Shown here piece after piece: positions 1-6,652 of a stretch of 8,757 nt of DNA. The position numbers and the translations under genes were made by a program. Location: assembly GCA_028697875.1 (NCBI GenBank), contig JAQVEQ010000120.1:1-8757 (forward strand), in the 5' to 3' direction. The DNA comes from Novosphingobium sp. (lineage in GTDB: Bacteria; Pseudomonadota; Alphaproteobacteria; Sphingomonadales; Sphingomonadaceae). Below the pieces are notes generated by a model. The model did not search any database. It saw only the letters and a list, made by a program, of their open reading frames with translations, and had not been told where the DNA came from. Numbering within the stretch: the first letter of the stretch is position 1; the number at the start of each line of letters is the position of its first letter.

Positions 1-1754
1 GCGGGCCGATCAAGAAGAAGTACGGCAACAAGGTCAGCTGGGCCGACCTGATCGGCCTGGCGGGCACGATCGCCTACGAGACGATGGGCCTCAAGACCTT
101 CGGCTTCGGCTTCGGGCGCGAGGACATCTGGCATCCCGAAATCGACACCTACTGGGGGTCGGAAAAGGAATGGCTGGCCAAGGACCGCTACAGCGACAAC
201 GGTGACGAGGCTTCGCTGGAGAACCCGCTGGCCGCGGTGCAGATGGGCCTGATCTACGTCAACCCGGAAGGGGTCGACGGCAAGCCCGACCCGTTGAAGA
301 CGGCCGAAGCCGTACGCGTGACATTCGAGCGCATGGCGATGAACGACGAGGAAACCGTCGCCCTCACCGCCGGCGGCCACACGGTCGGCAAGTGTCACGG
401 CAACGGCGACGCGTCGCTGCTCGGGCCCGATCCGGAAGGAGCGCCGGTGGAGCAGCAAGGCTTCGGCTGGGCCAACCCCAACGGCAAGGGCATGGGCCGC
501 GATACCATCACCAGCGGGATCGAAGGCGCCTGGACCACGCACCCGACCGTGTTCGACAACGGCTATTTCTACCTGCTGTTCAACTACGACTGGGAACTGA
601 AGAAGAGCCCGGCCGGCGCGTGGCAGTGGGAGCCGATCAACATCGAGGAGCAAGACAGGCCCGTCGATGTCGAGGACCCGTCGATCCGCTACAACCCGAT
701 CATGACCGACGCCGACATGGCGATGGTCAAGGACCCGGCGTACCGGAAGATTTCGGAGCGGTTCTACAACGATCCCGACTACTTCCGCGAAGTCTTCGCC
801 CGCGCGTGGTTCAAGCTGACCCATCGCGACATGGGGCCGAAGGTGCGGTACGTCGGCCCCGACGTCCCGGCCGAGGACCTCATCTGGCAGGACCCGGTCC
901 CGGCGGGCAGCACGTCCTACGATGTCGATGCGGTCAAGGCGAAGATCGCGGCCAGCGGGCTGTCCGTGGCCGAGATGGTCGCCACCGCCTGGGACAGCGC
1001 GCGGACCTATCGCCAGTCCGACATGCGCGGCGGCGCCAACGGTGCGCGCATCCGGCTCGCCCCGATGAAGGACTGGGAAGGCAATGAGCCTGCCCGCCTG
1101 GCGAAAGTCCTCGCGGTGCTCGAACCGATCGCGGCCGCAGCGGGCGCGAGCGTGGCGGACGCGATCGTGCTGGCCGGTAACGTGGGTGTCGAACAGGCCG
1201 CCAAGGCCGCCGGTTTCGACGTGACGGTGCCGTTCGCGCCGGGCCGGGGCGATGCCACTGCCGGGCAGACCGACGGCGAGAGCTTCGAACCGCTCGAACC
1301 GGTCCACGACGGCTACCGCAACTGGCTGAAGAAGGACTACGTCGTCAGCCCGGCCGAACTGATGCTGGACCGTACCCAGCTGATGGGCCTGACCGCGCCG
1401 GAAATGACGGTGCTGGTGGGCGGCATGCGCGTGATGGGCACCAACCACGGCGGCACCGCGCACGGTGTGCTGACCGGCAGCCCGGGCGCGCTGACGACCG
1501 ACTTCTTCGTCAACCTGACGGACATGGCGAACAGGTGGGTGCCCGCCGGCAAGGGCCTCTACGAGATCCGCGACCGCAAGACCGGCGCGGTCAAGTGGAC
1601 GGCCACCGAGCTCGACCTGACCTTCGGGTCGAACTCGATCCTGCGCGCCTATACCGAGGTCTATGCCCAGGACGACAACAAGGCGAAGTTCGTGAACGAC
1701 TTCGTCGCCGCCTGGACCAAGGTCATGAACGCCGACCGCTTCGATCTTGCCTGA
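1..1754 (+). CDS. katG: Catalase-peroxidase KatG, C-terminal three quarters (5' end outside window)
   Basis: Bifunctional heme catalase-peroxidase that removes H2O2. The open frame enters from the window edge (first full codon at base 3) and gives about 583 residues; the family is usually about 720-740, so roughly 150 N-terminal residues, including the distal Arg-Trp-His, lie outside. Visible landmarks in M. tuberculosis numbering: adduct Tyr229 in LIYVNPEG (codon 255-257), adduct Met255 in RMAMND (codon 333-335), the proximal heme ligand His270 in AGGHTVGK (codon 378-380), the Ser315 and proximal Trp321 equivalents in ITSGIEGAW, and the switch Arg in YRQSDMRGGANG. The second, degenerate peroxidase domain follows through to the C-terminus. 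The usually Trp position equivalent to Trp328 (normally TKWDN) is Phe here (TVFDN). The frame is intact to TGA. A strong stem-loop lies 64 bp downstream. The family call is very secure; residue equivalences are from memory. Confidence 0.97.
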   Translation, partial: GPIKKKYGNKVSWADLIGLAGTIAYETMGLKTFGFGFGREDIWHPEIDTYWGSEKEWLAKDRYSDNGDEASLENPLAAVQMGLIYVNPEGVDGKPDPLKTAEAVRVTFERMAMNDEETVALTAGGHTVGKCHGNGDASLLGPDPEGAPVEQQGFGWANPNGKGMGRDTITSGIEGAWTTHPTVFDNGYFYLLFNYDWELKKSPAGAWQWEPINIEEQDRPVDVEDPSIRYNPIMTDADMAMVKDPAYRKISERFYNDPDYFREVFARAWFKLTHRDMGPKVRYVGPDVPAEDLIWQDPVPAGSTSYDVDAVKAKIAASGLSVAEMVATAWDSARTYRQSDMRGGANGARIRLAPMKDWEGNEPARLAKVLAVLEPIAAAAGASVADAIVLAGNVGVEQAAKAAGFDVTVPFAPGRGDATAGQTDGESFEPLEPVHDGYRNWLKKDYVVSPAELMLDRTQLMGLTAPEMTVLVGGMRVMGTNHGGTAHGVLTGSPGALTTDFFVNLTDMANRWVPAGKGLYEIRDRKTGAVKWTATELDLTFGSNSILRAYTEVYAQDDNKAKFVNDFVAAWTKVMNADRFDLA

Positions 1755-1774
1755 TCCCTGGGCCTGATCCCTGG
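1749..1774. repeat. 13-bp perfect tandem duplication across the katG stop codon
   Basis: The unit gcctgatccctgg occurs twice back to back (1749-1761 and 1762-1774). The first copy contains the katG stop codon TGA (1752-1754); the second carries the same TGA in another phase, just downstream. It looks like a small slippage or recombination duplication with no effect on the protein. Confidence 0.85.
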
Positions 1775-1817
1775 ACCAGACCTTCCGGCGGCGGCCTTTT
1801 GCCCAGCCGCCAGCAAG

Positions 1818-1851
1818 AAGGCCTCCCCTCGCACCAGCGAGGGGAGGCCTT
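1818..1851. terminator. Strong stem-loop, probable bidirectional terminator between katG and the convergent KSI-like gene
   Basis: There is a perfect 15-bp inverted repeat, left arm 1818-1832 and right arm 1837-1851, with a 4-nt loop ACCA. It lies between the katG stop (1754) and the stop of the minus-strand gene (1885). The flanks are only modestly T-rich on either strand (ttcctgttcc after it on +, cttcttgct-like on -), so it is not a textbook U-tract. Position between converging genes and stem strength support termination from both sides. The rest of 1755-1884 holds only a weaker GC-rich repeat near 1787-1811 and no gene. Confidence 0.8.
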
Positions 1852-1884
1852 TCCTGTTCCATCGCCGGGCGCGTGCCGGGCGGC

Positions 1885-2319
1885 TTATTCGGTGCTGTAG
1901 TTCGACGGCCCGAAATAGGCGTCCATCCGGGCGATCAGGCCGTCGCCGTCGAATTCCATGACGTCGAGCGTTTCCACGCGCAGCATCGTGGCATGATTGT
2001 GGGTCCGCACGATCAGCGCGCCGGCGGCGAGGTTGCCCGCGATCCGCACCGCGCCTTCGAGCTTCATTTCCATGCCCCCGCCCATCGCGTCGAAGGCGGA
2101 CTGGTACCAGGCGCGGATATTGTCGCGCCCCGCGACCGGCGGCGAGGTCACCGGATCGCGCACCGCCGCGTTTTCGGCATAGAGCGCGCCGATCGCATCG
2201 GCATCGCCGATCGTGAACAGCTCGGCATAGCGTTCGAAGACCCGGCGGATATGCTCCGGCGGCAGGCTGCCGGCCTGTTCCTTCAACTGGGCCTGCGCGC
2301 TTTCCGGCAGATCGGCCAT
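1885..2319 (-). CDS. SnoaL/NTF2-fold protein, probable steroid delta-isomerase (ketosteroid isomerase family)
   Basis: A 144-residue protein of the NTF2-like/SnoaL cone fold, which covers isomerases, cyclases and dehydratases. The match to Comamonas testosteroni delta5-3-ketosteroid isomerase (KSI), compared from memory, is specific. Tyr31 in ERYAEL falls on the oxyanion-hole Tyr14, and Asp55 in VRDPV on the catalytic base Asp38 with the same 24-residue spacing. Tyr72 in IRAWYQSAF falls on Tyr55, and Asp119 in ETLDVMEFDG on Asp99, followed by an ungapped match to the C-terminal FG..N motif. About 17 extra residues precede the KSI start. The ATG at 2319 has a purine-rich Shine-Dalgarno stretch (GGGAGGGGAGA). 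The gene lies 37 bp downstream of aspartate kinase on the same strand and could be co-transcribed. No signal peptide or membrane segment, so cytoplasmic. The fold is secure; isomerase activity is inferred and the substrate need not be a steroid. Confidence 0.85.
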   Translation of the reverse strand: MADLPESAQAQLKEQAGSLPPEHIRRVFERYAELFTIGDADAIGALYAENAAVRDPVTSPPVAGRDNIRAWYQSAFDAMGGGMEMKLEGAVRIAGNLAAGALIVRTHNHATMLRVETLDVMEFDGDGLIARMDAYFGPSNYSTE

Positions 2320-2336
2320 GTTCTCTCCCCTCCCGT

Positions 2337-2351
2337 CCGGCTCGAGGCCGG
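2337..2351. repeat. Short inverted repeat in the ask-KSI gap
   Basis: Arms CCGGC (2337-2341) and GCCGG (2347-2351) surround TCGAG, in the 37-bp gap between the ask stop and the KSI-like start. As minus-strand RNA it would form a 5-6 bp hairpin just before the Shine-Dalgarno of the KSI-like gene. There is no T-tract, so it is unlikely to stop transcription completely. Confidence 0.4.
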
Positions 2352-2356
2352 GTGTG

Positions 2357-3616
2357 TCAGGCGGCGGCGTCCAGTCCGTAAGCGGTATGGAGCACGCGCA
2401 CGGCCAGTTCGGTTTCGTCCGCGTCGATCAGGACCGAGACCTTGATTTCGCTGGTCGAGATCGCCTGGATGTTGATCCCGCGGTCGGCCAGGGTCTTGAA
2501 CATGGTCGCCGCGATGCCCGCATGGCTGCGCATGCCGACGCCGACGACCGAGATCTTGGTCACCTTGCTGTCGGTAATCATGCGGAAGAAGCCGATGTCG
2601 TCCTTGCGCTCTTCCAGCAGCGCCATGGTGCGGTCGAGATCGGCCTGGGTGACCGTGAAGGTCACGTCCGTCTCGCCCTTGTCCTTGGCCACGTTCTGGA
2701 TAATCATGTCGACGTTGATGTTGGCGGCCGCCAGCGGGCTGAAAATGGCCGCGACCGCGCCCGGCCGGTCGGCCACGCGGGTAAGGGTAACCTTCGCCTC
2801 GTTCTTGTCGGCGGCGATACCGGTAATCAGCTGGCGTTCCATATCGAGTCCTTCCAGTTCCTCGTCGCTGACGATCATCGTGCCCGGCAGTTCGTCTGCC
2901 AGCGGGGCGTCGTCGTCGACGAAGGATGACAACACCTGCACCCGCACGCCTTCCTTCATGGCGAGGCTGACGGAACGGGTCTGCAGGACCTTCGAGCCGA
3001 CCGAGGCCAGCTCCAGCATTTCTTCGTAAGTGACGTTGGGCAGCTTGCGCGCCTTGGCGACGATGCGCGGGTCGGTGGTGTAGACCCCGTCGACGTCGGT
3101 ATAGATATCGCAGCGGTCGGCCTTGACCGCGGCGGCCACGGCGACGGCGGACGTGTCCGAGCCGCCCCGGCCCAGCGTCGTCACCCGGCCATCGGGCGCA
3201 AGCCCCTGGAAGCCCGGGATCACGGCGATCTCGCCTGCCTGCATCGACGCGATCAGGGCATCGGAATCGATATCCTCGATCCGCGCCTTGGCATGGGCGT
3301 CGTCGGTGCGGATGGGCAGCTGCCAGCCGAGCCAGCTGCGCGCCTTGCACCCCATCGCCTGCAGGGTCATCGCGAGCAGGCCGGACGTGACCTGTTCGCC
3401 CGAAGCCACGACCACGTCGTATTCGGCCGGATCGTACAGGGCATTGGCCTCGCGCGCGAAGCCCACGAGCCGGTCGGTTTCCCCGGCCATGGCGGAAACG
3501 ACCACTGCCACTTCGTGCCCGGCCGCCTGCTGGCGGCGCACGATATTGGCGACGCGGCGGATACGTTCCGTCCCCGCCATCGAGGTACCGCCGAATTTCA
3601 TCACAATCCGAGCCAA
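2357..3616 (-). CDS. ask: Aspartate kinase (monofunctional, two ACT domains)
   Basis: Phosphorylates L-aspartate with ATP, the first step towards lysine, diaminopimelate, threonine and methionine. With the TTG start it is 419 residues, normal for the monofunctional class. The kinase domain opens with KFGGTS (residues 7-12), has SGEQV, the nucleotide/substrate loop GRGGSDTSA (about 149-157) and TDVDGVYTTDPR (about 173-184). Two C-terminal ACT domains follow (about 276-308 VTLTRVADRPGAVA and about 355-398 ISVVGVGMRSHAGIA), the usual site of feedback control by lysine and/or threonine. Start choice: the frame is open back to an ATG at 3718, but that stretch is unconserved in character and overlaps ubiG. 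TTG at 3616 gives the standard MARIVMKFGG and has AGGAG eight bases upstream. The gene diverges from ubiG with 53 bp between starts and is followed by the KSI-like gene. The symbol lysC is also used. Confidence 0.96.
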   Translation of the reverse strand: MARIVMKFGGTSMAGTERIRRVANIVRRQQAAGHEVAVVVSAMAGETDRLVGFAREANALYDPAEYDVVVASGEQVTSGLLAMTLQAMGCKARSWLGWQLPIRTDDAHAKARIEDIDSDALIASMQAGEIAVIPGFQGLAPDGRVTTLGRGGSDTSAVAVAAAVKADRCDIYTDVDGVYTTDPRIVAKARKLPNVTYEEMLELASVGSKVLQTRSVSLAMKEGVRVQVLSSFVDDDAPLADELPGTMIVSDEELEGLDMERQLITGIAADKNEAKVTLTRVADRPGAVAAIFSPLAAANINVDMIIQNVAKDKGETDVTFTVTQADLDRTMALLEERKDDIGFFRMITDSKVTKISVVGVGMRSHAGIAATMFKTLADRGINIQAISTSEIKVSVLIDADETELAVRVLHTAYGLDAAA

Positions 3617-3624
3617 GCCCAAAG

Positions 3625-3629
3625 CTCCT
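3625..3629 (-). promoter_or_regulatory. Ribosome binding site fixing the TTG start of ask
   Basis: CTCCT on the + strand reads AGGAG on the minus strand, with an 8-nt spacer to TTG at 3616-3614. The in-frame ATG at 3601 would be 23 nt away and the ATG at 3718 has no such site. Confidence 0.75.
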
Positions 3630-3653
3630 GCTGCTGGAATCAGGTTCGGCGCG

Positions 3654-3682
3654 CTGTTAGGGATGTGGCATGACGAATGCAA
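3654..3682 (-). promoter_or_regulatory. Weak candidate sigma-70-like promoter for ask, inside the first codons of ubiG
   Basis: On the minus strand a TTGCAT-like -35 (3682-3677) and a TAACAG-like -10 (3659-3654) are separated by exactly 17 bp. Initiation would fall near 3647, leaving a leader of about 30 nt that contains the ask Shine-Dalgarno. The hexamers match the consensus poorly; support comes from spacing and position. I found no comparable candidate for ubiG on the + strand. Confidence 0.25.
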
Positions 3683-4443
3683 CTCCCCGGACAAGCGCCG
3701 CCATGGCGGGCAAGGCAACCATCAGGCCGGAAGAGGCCGCCCATTTCGGCAAGCTGGCCGCGGACTGGTGGGACCCGAACGGGGCGTCGGCCATGCTCCA
3801 CCGGCTCAATCCCGTGCGGCTGGCCTTCCTGCGCGAGGCAGTGGACGCCCACTGGGACGCCGATCCCCGCTCGCTCAGGCCGCTGGCGGGCAAGAGCGCG
3901 CTCGACGTCGGCTGCGGCGCGGGCCTGCTGGCCGAACCGCTCGCCCGGCTGGGGGCGAACGCGACCGGAGTCGATGCGGCGGCGGAAAATATCGCGGCGG
4001 CCAAGGCGCACGCGCAAGGCGGCGGGCTGGCCATCGACTATCGCCACGGCGAGCTCGACGCGCTCGGCCTCGGCACGTTCGACCTCGTCACCGCGATGGA
4101 AGTGATCGAGCATGTCGCCGACAAGCAACTCTTCGTCGACGGCCTCGCCAGGCATCTCGCGCCACGCTCCGATTCGGAAGGCGGGCTGATGGTGCTTTCC
4201 AGCCCCAACCGCACGGCGCAATCGCGCCTGATGATGGTCCAGATCGCCGAAGGGATCGGCGCGATCCCCAAGGGCACCCACGACTGGGACGACTTCGTCA
4301 CGCCGGACGAACTGCACGACCTGCTGGCCGCCGCCGGCCTGGTCATGGGCACGCCCAGAGGCATTTCCTACTCCCCCGCCAAGGGGCTCCACCTGTCGGA
4401 CAACCTCGCGCTCAACTACATCGTCACCGCCCGCACCGCCTAA
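3670..4443 (+). CDS. ubiG: Ubiquinone biosynthesis O-methyltransferase UbiG
   Basis: SAM-dependent methyltransferase that does both O-methylations in ubiquinone synthesis (2-polyprenyl-6-hydroxyphenol and 3-demethylubiquinol). 257 residues, usual for the family. It has the family N-terminus with HFGKLAADWWDPNG (25-38) and the LNPVRL segment (46-51). SAM motif I is LDVGCGAGLLAEPLA (78-92), the acidic ribose contact is in GVDAA (about Asp102), and EVIEHV follows (144-149). The UbiG-typical SSPNRT (177-182) and KGTHDWDDF (201-209) are present. The ATG at 3670 has AGGGA six bases upstream; ATG 3703 is in frame but has no ribosome site and would shorten a variable N-terminus. It diverges from ask across 53 bp, a pairing I recall from other alphaproteobacteria. 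The c-di-GMP gene follows after 75 bp. No membrane segment; UbiG is known to be peripheral on the inner membrane. Confidence 0.95.
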   Translation: MTNATPRTSAAMAGKATIRPEEAAHFGKLAADWWDPNGASAMLHRLNPVRLAFLREAVDAHWDADPRSLRPLAGKSALDVGCGAGLLAEPLARLGANATGVDAAAENIAAAKAHAQGGGLAIDYRHGELDALGLGTFDLVTAMEVIEHVADKQLFVDGLARHLAPRSDSEGGLMVLSSPNRTAQSRLMMVQIAEGIGAIPKGTHDWDDFVTPDELHDLLAAAGLVMGTPRGISYSPAKGLHLSDNLALNYIVTARTA

Positions 4444-4488
4444 CCCAGGCAATTTATTGCGCCGCAGCAAAGTGTTAACCAACGCCCC

Positions 4489-4515
4489 CCTAAGGAGATC
4501 GCTGGGCTCCTTGGG
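4489..4515 (+). promoter_or_regulatory. Hairpin sequestering an AAGGAG Shine-Dalgarno upstream of the GGDEF-EAL gene
   Basis: CCTAAGGAG (4489-4497) pairs with CTCCTTGGG (4507-4515) to give a 9-bp stem with one G-U pair and a 9-nt loop. The left arm contains a perfect AAGGAG (4492-4497), but it lies 21 nt before the ATG at 4519, too far for direct use, and is hidden when the stem forms. No T-tract follows, so it is not a convincing ubiG terminator. It may control translation. The remainder of 4444-4518 shows a short TTGC/GCAA repeat (4457-4470) and no clear promoter. Confidence 0.55.
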
Positions 4516-4518
4516 AAT

Positions 4519-6621
4519 ATGACGATGACAGCTAAACCTGCCATTTCAGTTGCGTGCGAACCTGCCGATTACGCCGACCTTGAAACGCTGCGCGCCGCGA
4601 AAGAGGCCGCCGACCGGGCCGAACGCCGCCTGCGCGAAGCGATCAACGTCCTGCCGCAGGGGATCGTCTTTCTCGACCACGAAGGCCGCTACATCCTCTG
4701 GAACCAGAAATACGCGGAAATCTATGCCAAGTCGGCGGACCTGCTGGAACCGGGCGCGAGGCTGGCCGACACATTGCGAATCGGCATCCAGCGGGGCGAT
4801 TACCCCGAAGCCCAAGGGCGCGAGGACGAATGGCTCGCCGATCGCCTGTCGCTGATGGAAAACCCCGGCGTCCGCCACGAACAACGGCTGGCCAACGGGC
4901 GCTGCATCATGATCGAGGAGCGCAAGACCGGCGAAGGCGGCACGATCGGCCTGCGGGTCGACATCACCGAGCTCAAGGAACGCGAGGAATCCTTCCGCCT
5001 GCTCTTCGAAGGCAATCCCGTTCCCCTGCTGGTCTACGATCCCCGGCGCGAATGCATCCAGGCGGCGAACGACGCGGCGATCGAACATTTCGGCTACGCG
5101 AAGGGCGAGATGGAAGGGCTGCCGGCCAGCCGCCTGTTCGCCGACGACGAATGGGAGGAAGCCCGCACGGTGCTGGCCACCAACTGTTCGGAAAAGGACC
5201 GCTTCTGGCGCCAGCGCAACAAGAACGGCAACCGCCTGGAATCCGTCCTTTTCACGCGCCAGTCGGTGCTCGCCGGCGAGAAGGCGACGATCATTTCGGT
5301 CTTCGACGTGACCGAACGCCGCCGGGTGGAAGCGCGCATGGCCCACATGGCGCGGCACGACGAACTGACCGGCCTTGCCAACCGCGCCCATTTCCGGGAA
5401 CGGCTGCACGCCCTGCTCGTGGGGCAGCAGAAGGCGGAAGACCTGACCATTTCGCTGGTCGACCTCGATCACTTCAAGGCGGTGAACGACACTTACGGCC
5501 ACCTTGTCGGCGATGCCCTGCTGGCCGAGGCGGCCCGCCGCATGATGGCCCAGATCCCGAAGAATGCGCTGCTTTGCCGGATCGGCGGCGACGAATTCGC
5601 AATCATCTTCCGCAAGGCGAGCCACGACCAGGTCGAACTGGTGGCGAAATCGATCATCAACGCCCTGTCGAGCCCGTTCTTCATCGGGGAGCACGCGCTG
5701 CATATCGGCGCCACGATCGGCAGCGCCCATTCGGTGCGCGACAGTGCCGATCCGGAAACGCTGCTGCGCTATGCCGACCTGGCCCTCTATGCGGCGAAAG
5801 TCACGAAGCGCGGCACCTACCGCCGCTTCGAACTGGCCATGGACACAGCCGCCCAGCAGAAGTCGAGGCTGGAAAACGATTTCCGGGAAGCGGTCCAGAA
5901 GGGCACGCTGCAGGTCTATTATCAGCCGATGATCAATCTCATGGGCGGCGAGCTCGAAGGCTACGAGGCCCTGCTCAGATGGTCGCATCCCGAATGGGGG
6001 GCCATCTCGCCGGAAGTCTTCATTCCCCTGGCGGAAGATCTCGGGCTGATCGAACAGCTCGGCCAGTTCGTCCTGCGCACGGCCTGCAAGGAAGCGACGA
6101 ACTGGGACGACGGCATCCTGCTGTCGGTCAACGTGTCGCCCCTGCAGTTCCGCAGCGGCAACCTGCTCAACACCGTGCTGCAGGCCCTGTCCTCGTCCGG
6201 GCTGCGGCCCGAACGGCTCGAACTGGAAATCACCGAAGCGGTGCTGATGGACCGCAACCCGCAGACCCTGTCGATCATCCGCAGCCTGCGCCTGCTCGGC
6301 GTCGGCCTGTCGATGGACGATTTCGGCACCGGGTACAGCTCGCTCCACTACCTGCTGCGCTATCCCTTCACCAAGATCAAGATCGACAAGTCGTTCATCA
6401 TGAACCTTGGCGAAGAGACCAATTCGCGAGCCATCATCAAGGCGGTCATCGGCCTCGGTACCAGCCTGGGCATGAAAGTGACCGCCGAAGGGATCGAGCA
6501 CGAGAAGATCCGCGACTACCTGCGCGAGGAAGGCTGCACGCAAGGGCAGGGCTACCTGTTCGGGGAAGCCGTGCCGGCCGACCGGCTGACACCCCTCGCC
6601 CTGCGCAACGGCCAAGCCTGA
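4519..6621 (+). CDS. PAS-PAS-GGDEF-EAL cyclic-di-GMP turnover protein
   Basis: A putative bifunctional diguanylate cyclase/phosphodiesterase, 700 residues, without signal peptide or transmembrane helix, so a cytoplasmic sensor. A short charged, probably coiled helix (about 18-42) precedes PAS 1 (about 43-152, starting LPQGIVFLDHEGRYILWN). PAS 2 is about 155-268. The GGDEF domain (about 273-432) has HDELTGLANR, VDLDHFKAVND and an exact GGDEF at 356-360. The RxxD inhibitory site that normally sits five residues before GGDEF is absent. The EAL domain (about 451-690) is complete: EALLRW (483-488), NVSPLQF, ELEITEA, DDFGTGYSSL (600-609), KIKIDKSFI, VTAEGIE (Glu657) and QGYLFG, i.e. the metal and base residues expected of an active phosphodiesterase. 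The start is uncertain: ATG 4519 lacks a close Shine-Dalgarno, while ATG 4525 (two codons shorter) has GGGA eight bases upstream. Ligand and partner are unknown. Confidence 0.95.
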   Translation: MTMTAKPAISVACEPADYADLETLRAAKEAADRAERRLREAINVLPQGIVFLDHEGRYILWNQKYAEIYAKSADLLEPGARLADTLRIGIQRGDYPEAQGREDEWLADRLSLMENPGVRHEQRLANGRCIMIEERKTGEGGTIGLRVDITELKEREESFRLLFEGNPVPLLVYDPRRECIQAANDAAIEHFGYAKGEMEGLPASRLFADDEWEEARTVLATNCSEKDRFWRQRNKNGNRLESVLFTRQSVLAGEKATIISVFDVTERRRVEARMAHMARHDELTGLANRAHFRERLHALLVGQQKAEDLTISLVDLDHFKAVNDTYGHLVGDALLAEAARRMMAQIPKNALLCRIGGDEFAIIFRKASHDQVELVAKSIINALSSPFFIGEHALHIGATIGSAHSVRDSADPETLLRYADLALYAAKVTKRGTYRRFELAMDTAAQQKSRLENDFREAVQKGTLQVYYQPMINLMGGELEGYEALLRWSHPEWGAISPEVFIPLAEDLGLIEQLGQFVLRTACKEATNWDDGILLSVNVSPLQFRSGNLLNTVLQALSSSGLRPERLELEITEAVLMDRNPQTLSIIRSLRLLGVGLSMDDFGTGYSSLHYLLRYPFTKIKIDKSFIMNLGEETNSRAIIKAVIGLGTSLGMKVTAEGIEHEKIRDYLREEGCTQGQGYLFGEAVPADRLTPLALRNGQA

Positions 6622-6623
6622 CC

Positions 6624-6650
6624 CGGTGCCCGGCCGGGCCGGCCGCACCG
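6624..6650. terminator. GC-rich stem-loop between convergent stops, possible bidirectional terminator
   Basis: Outer arms CGGTGC (6624-6629) and GCACCG (6645-6650) enclose an inner GGCC/GGCC stem (6632-6635 with 6641-6644) and loop GGGCC; C6630-C6631 bulge on one side. It fills the 31-bp gap between the stop of the GGDEF-EAL gene (6621) and the stop of the acetyltransferase (6653). There is no T-tract on either side, so intrinsic termination is uncertain. Confidence 0.5.
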
Positions 6651-6652
6651 CA

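Noticed and set aside
1787..1811. A GC-rich inverted repeat (GGCGGC/GCCGCC) just after katG with a TTTT in the loop
   Set aside because: The stem is short and competing pairings exist; the T-run is in the loop, not after the stem. The 1818-1851 stem is far better.
2283..3350. A long minus-strand frame overlapping the aspartate kinase and KSI-like genes
   Set aside because: Out of phase with aspartate kinase, arginine-rich and low in recognisable structure.
3123..4478. A 451-codon + strand frame antisense to ask and overlapping ubiG
   Set aside because: Covers two well-supported genes in other frames; composition is Ala/Arg/Ser-rich with no motif.
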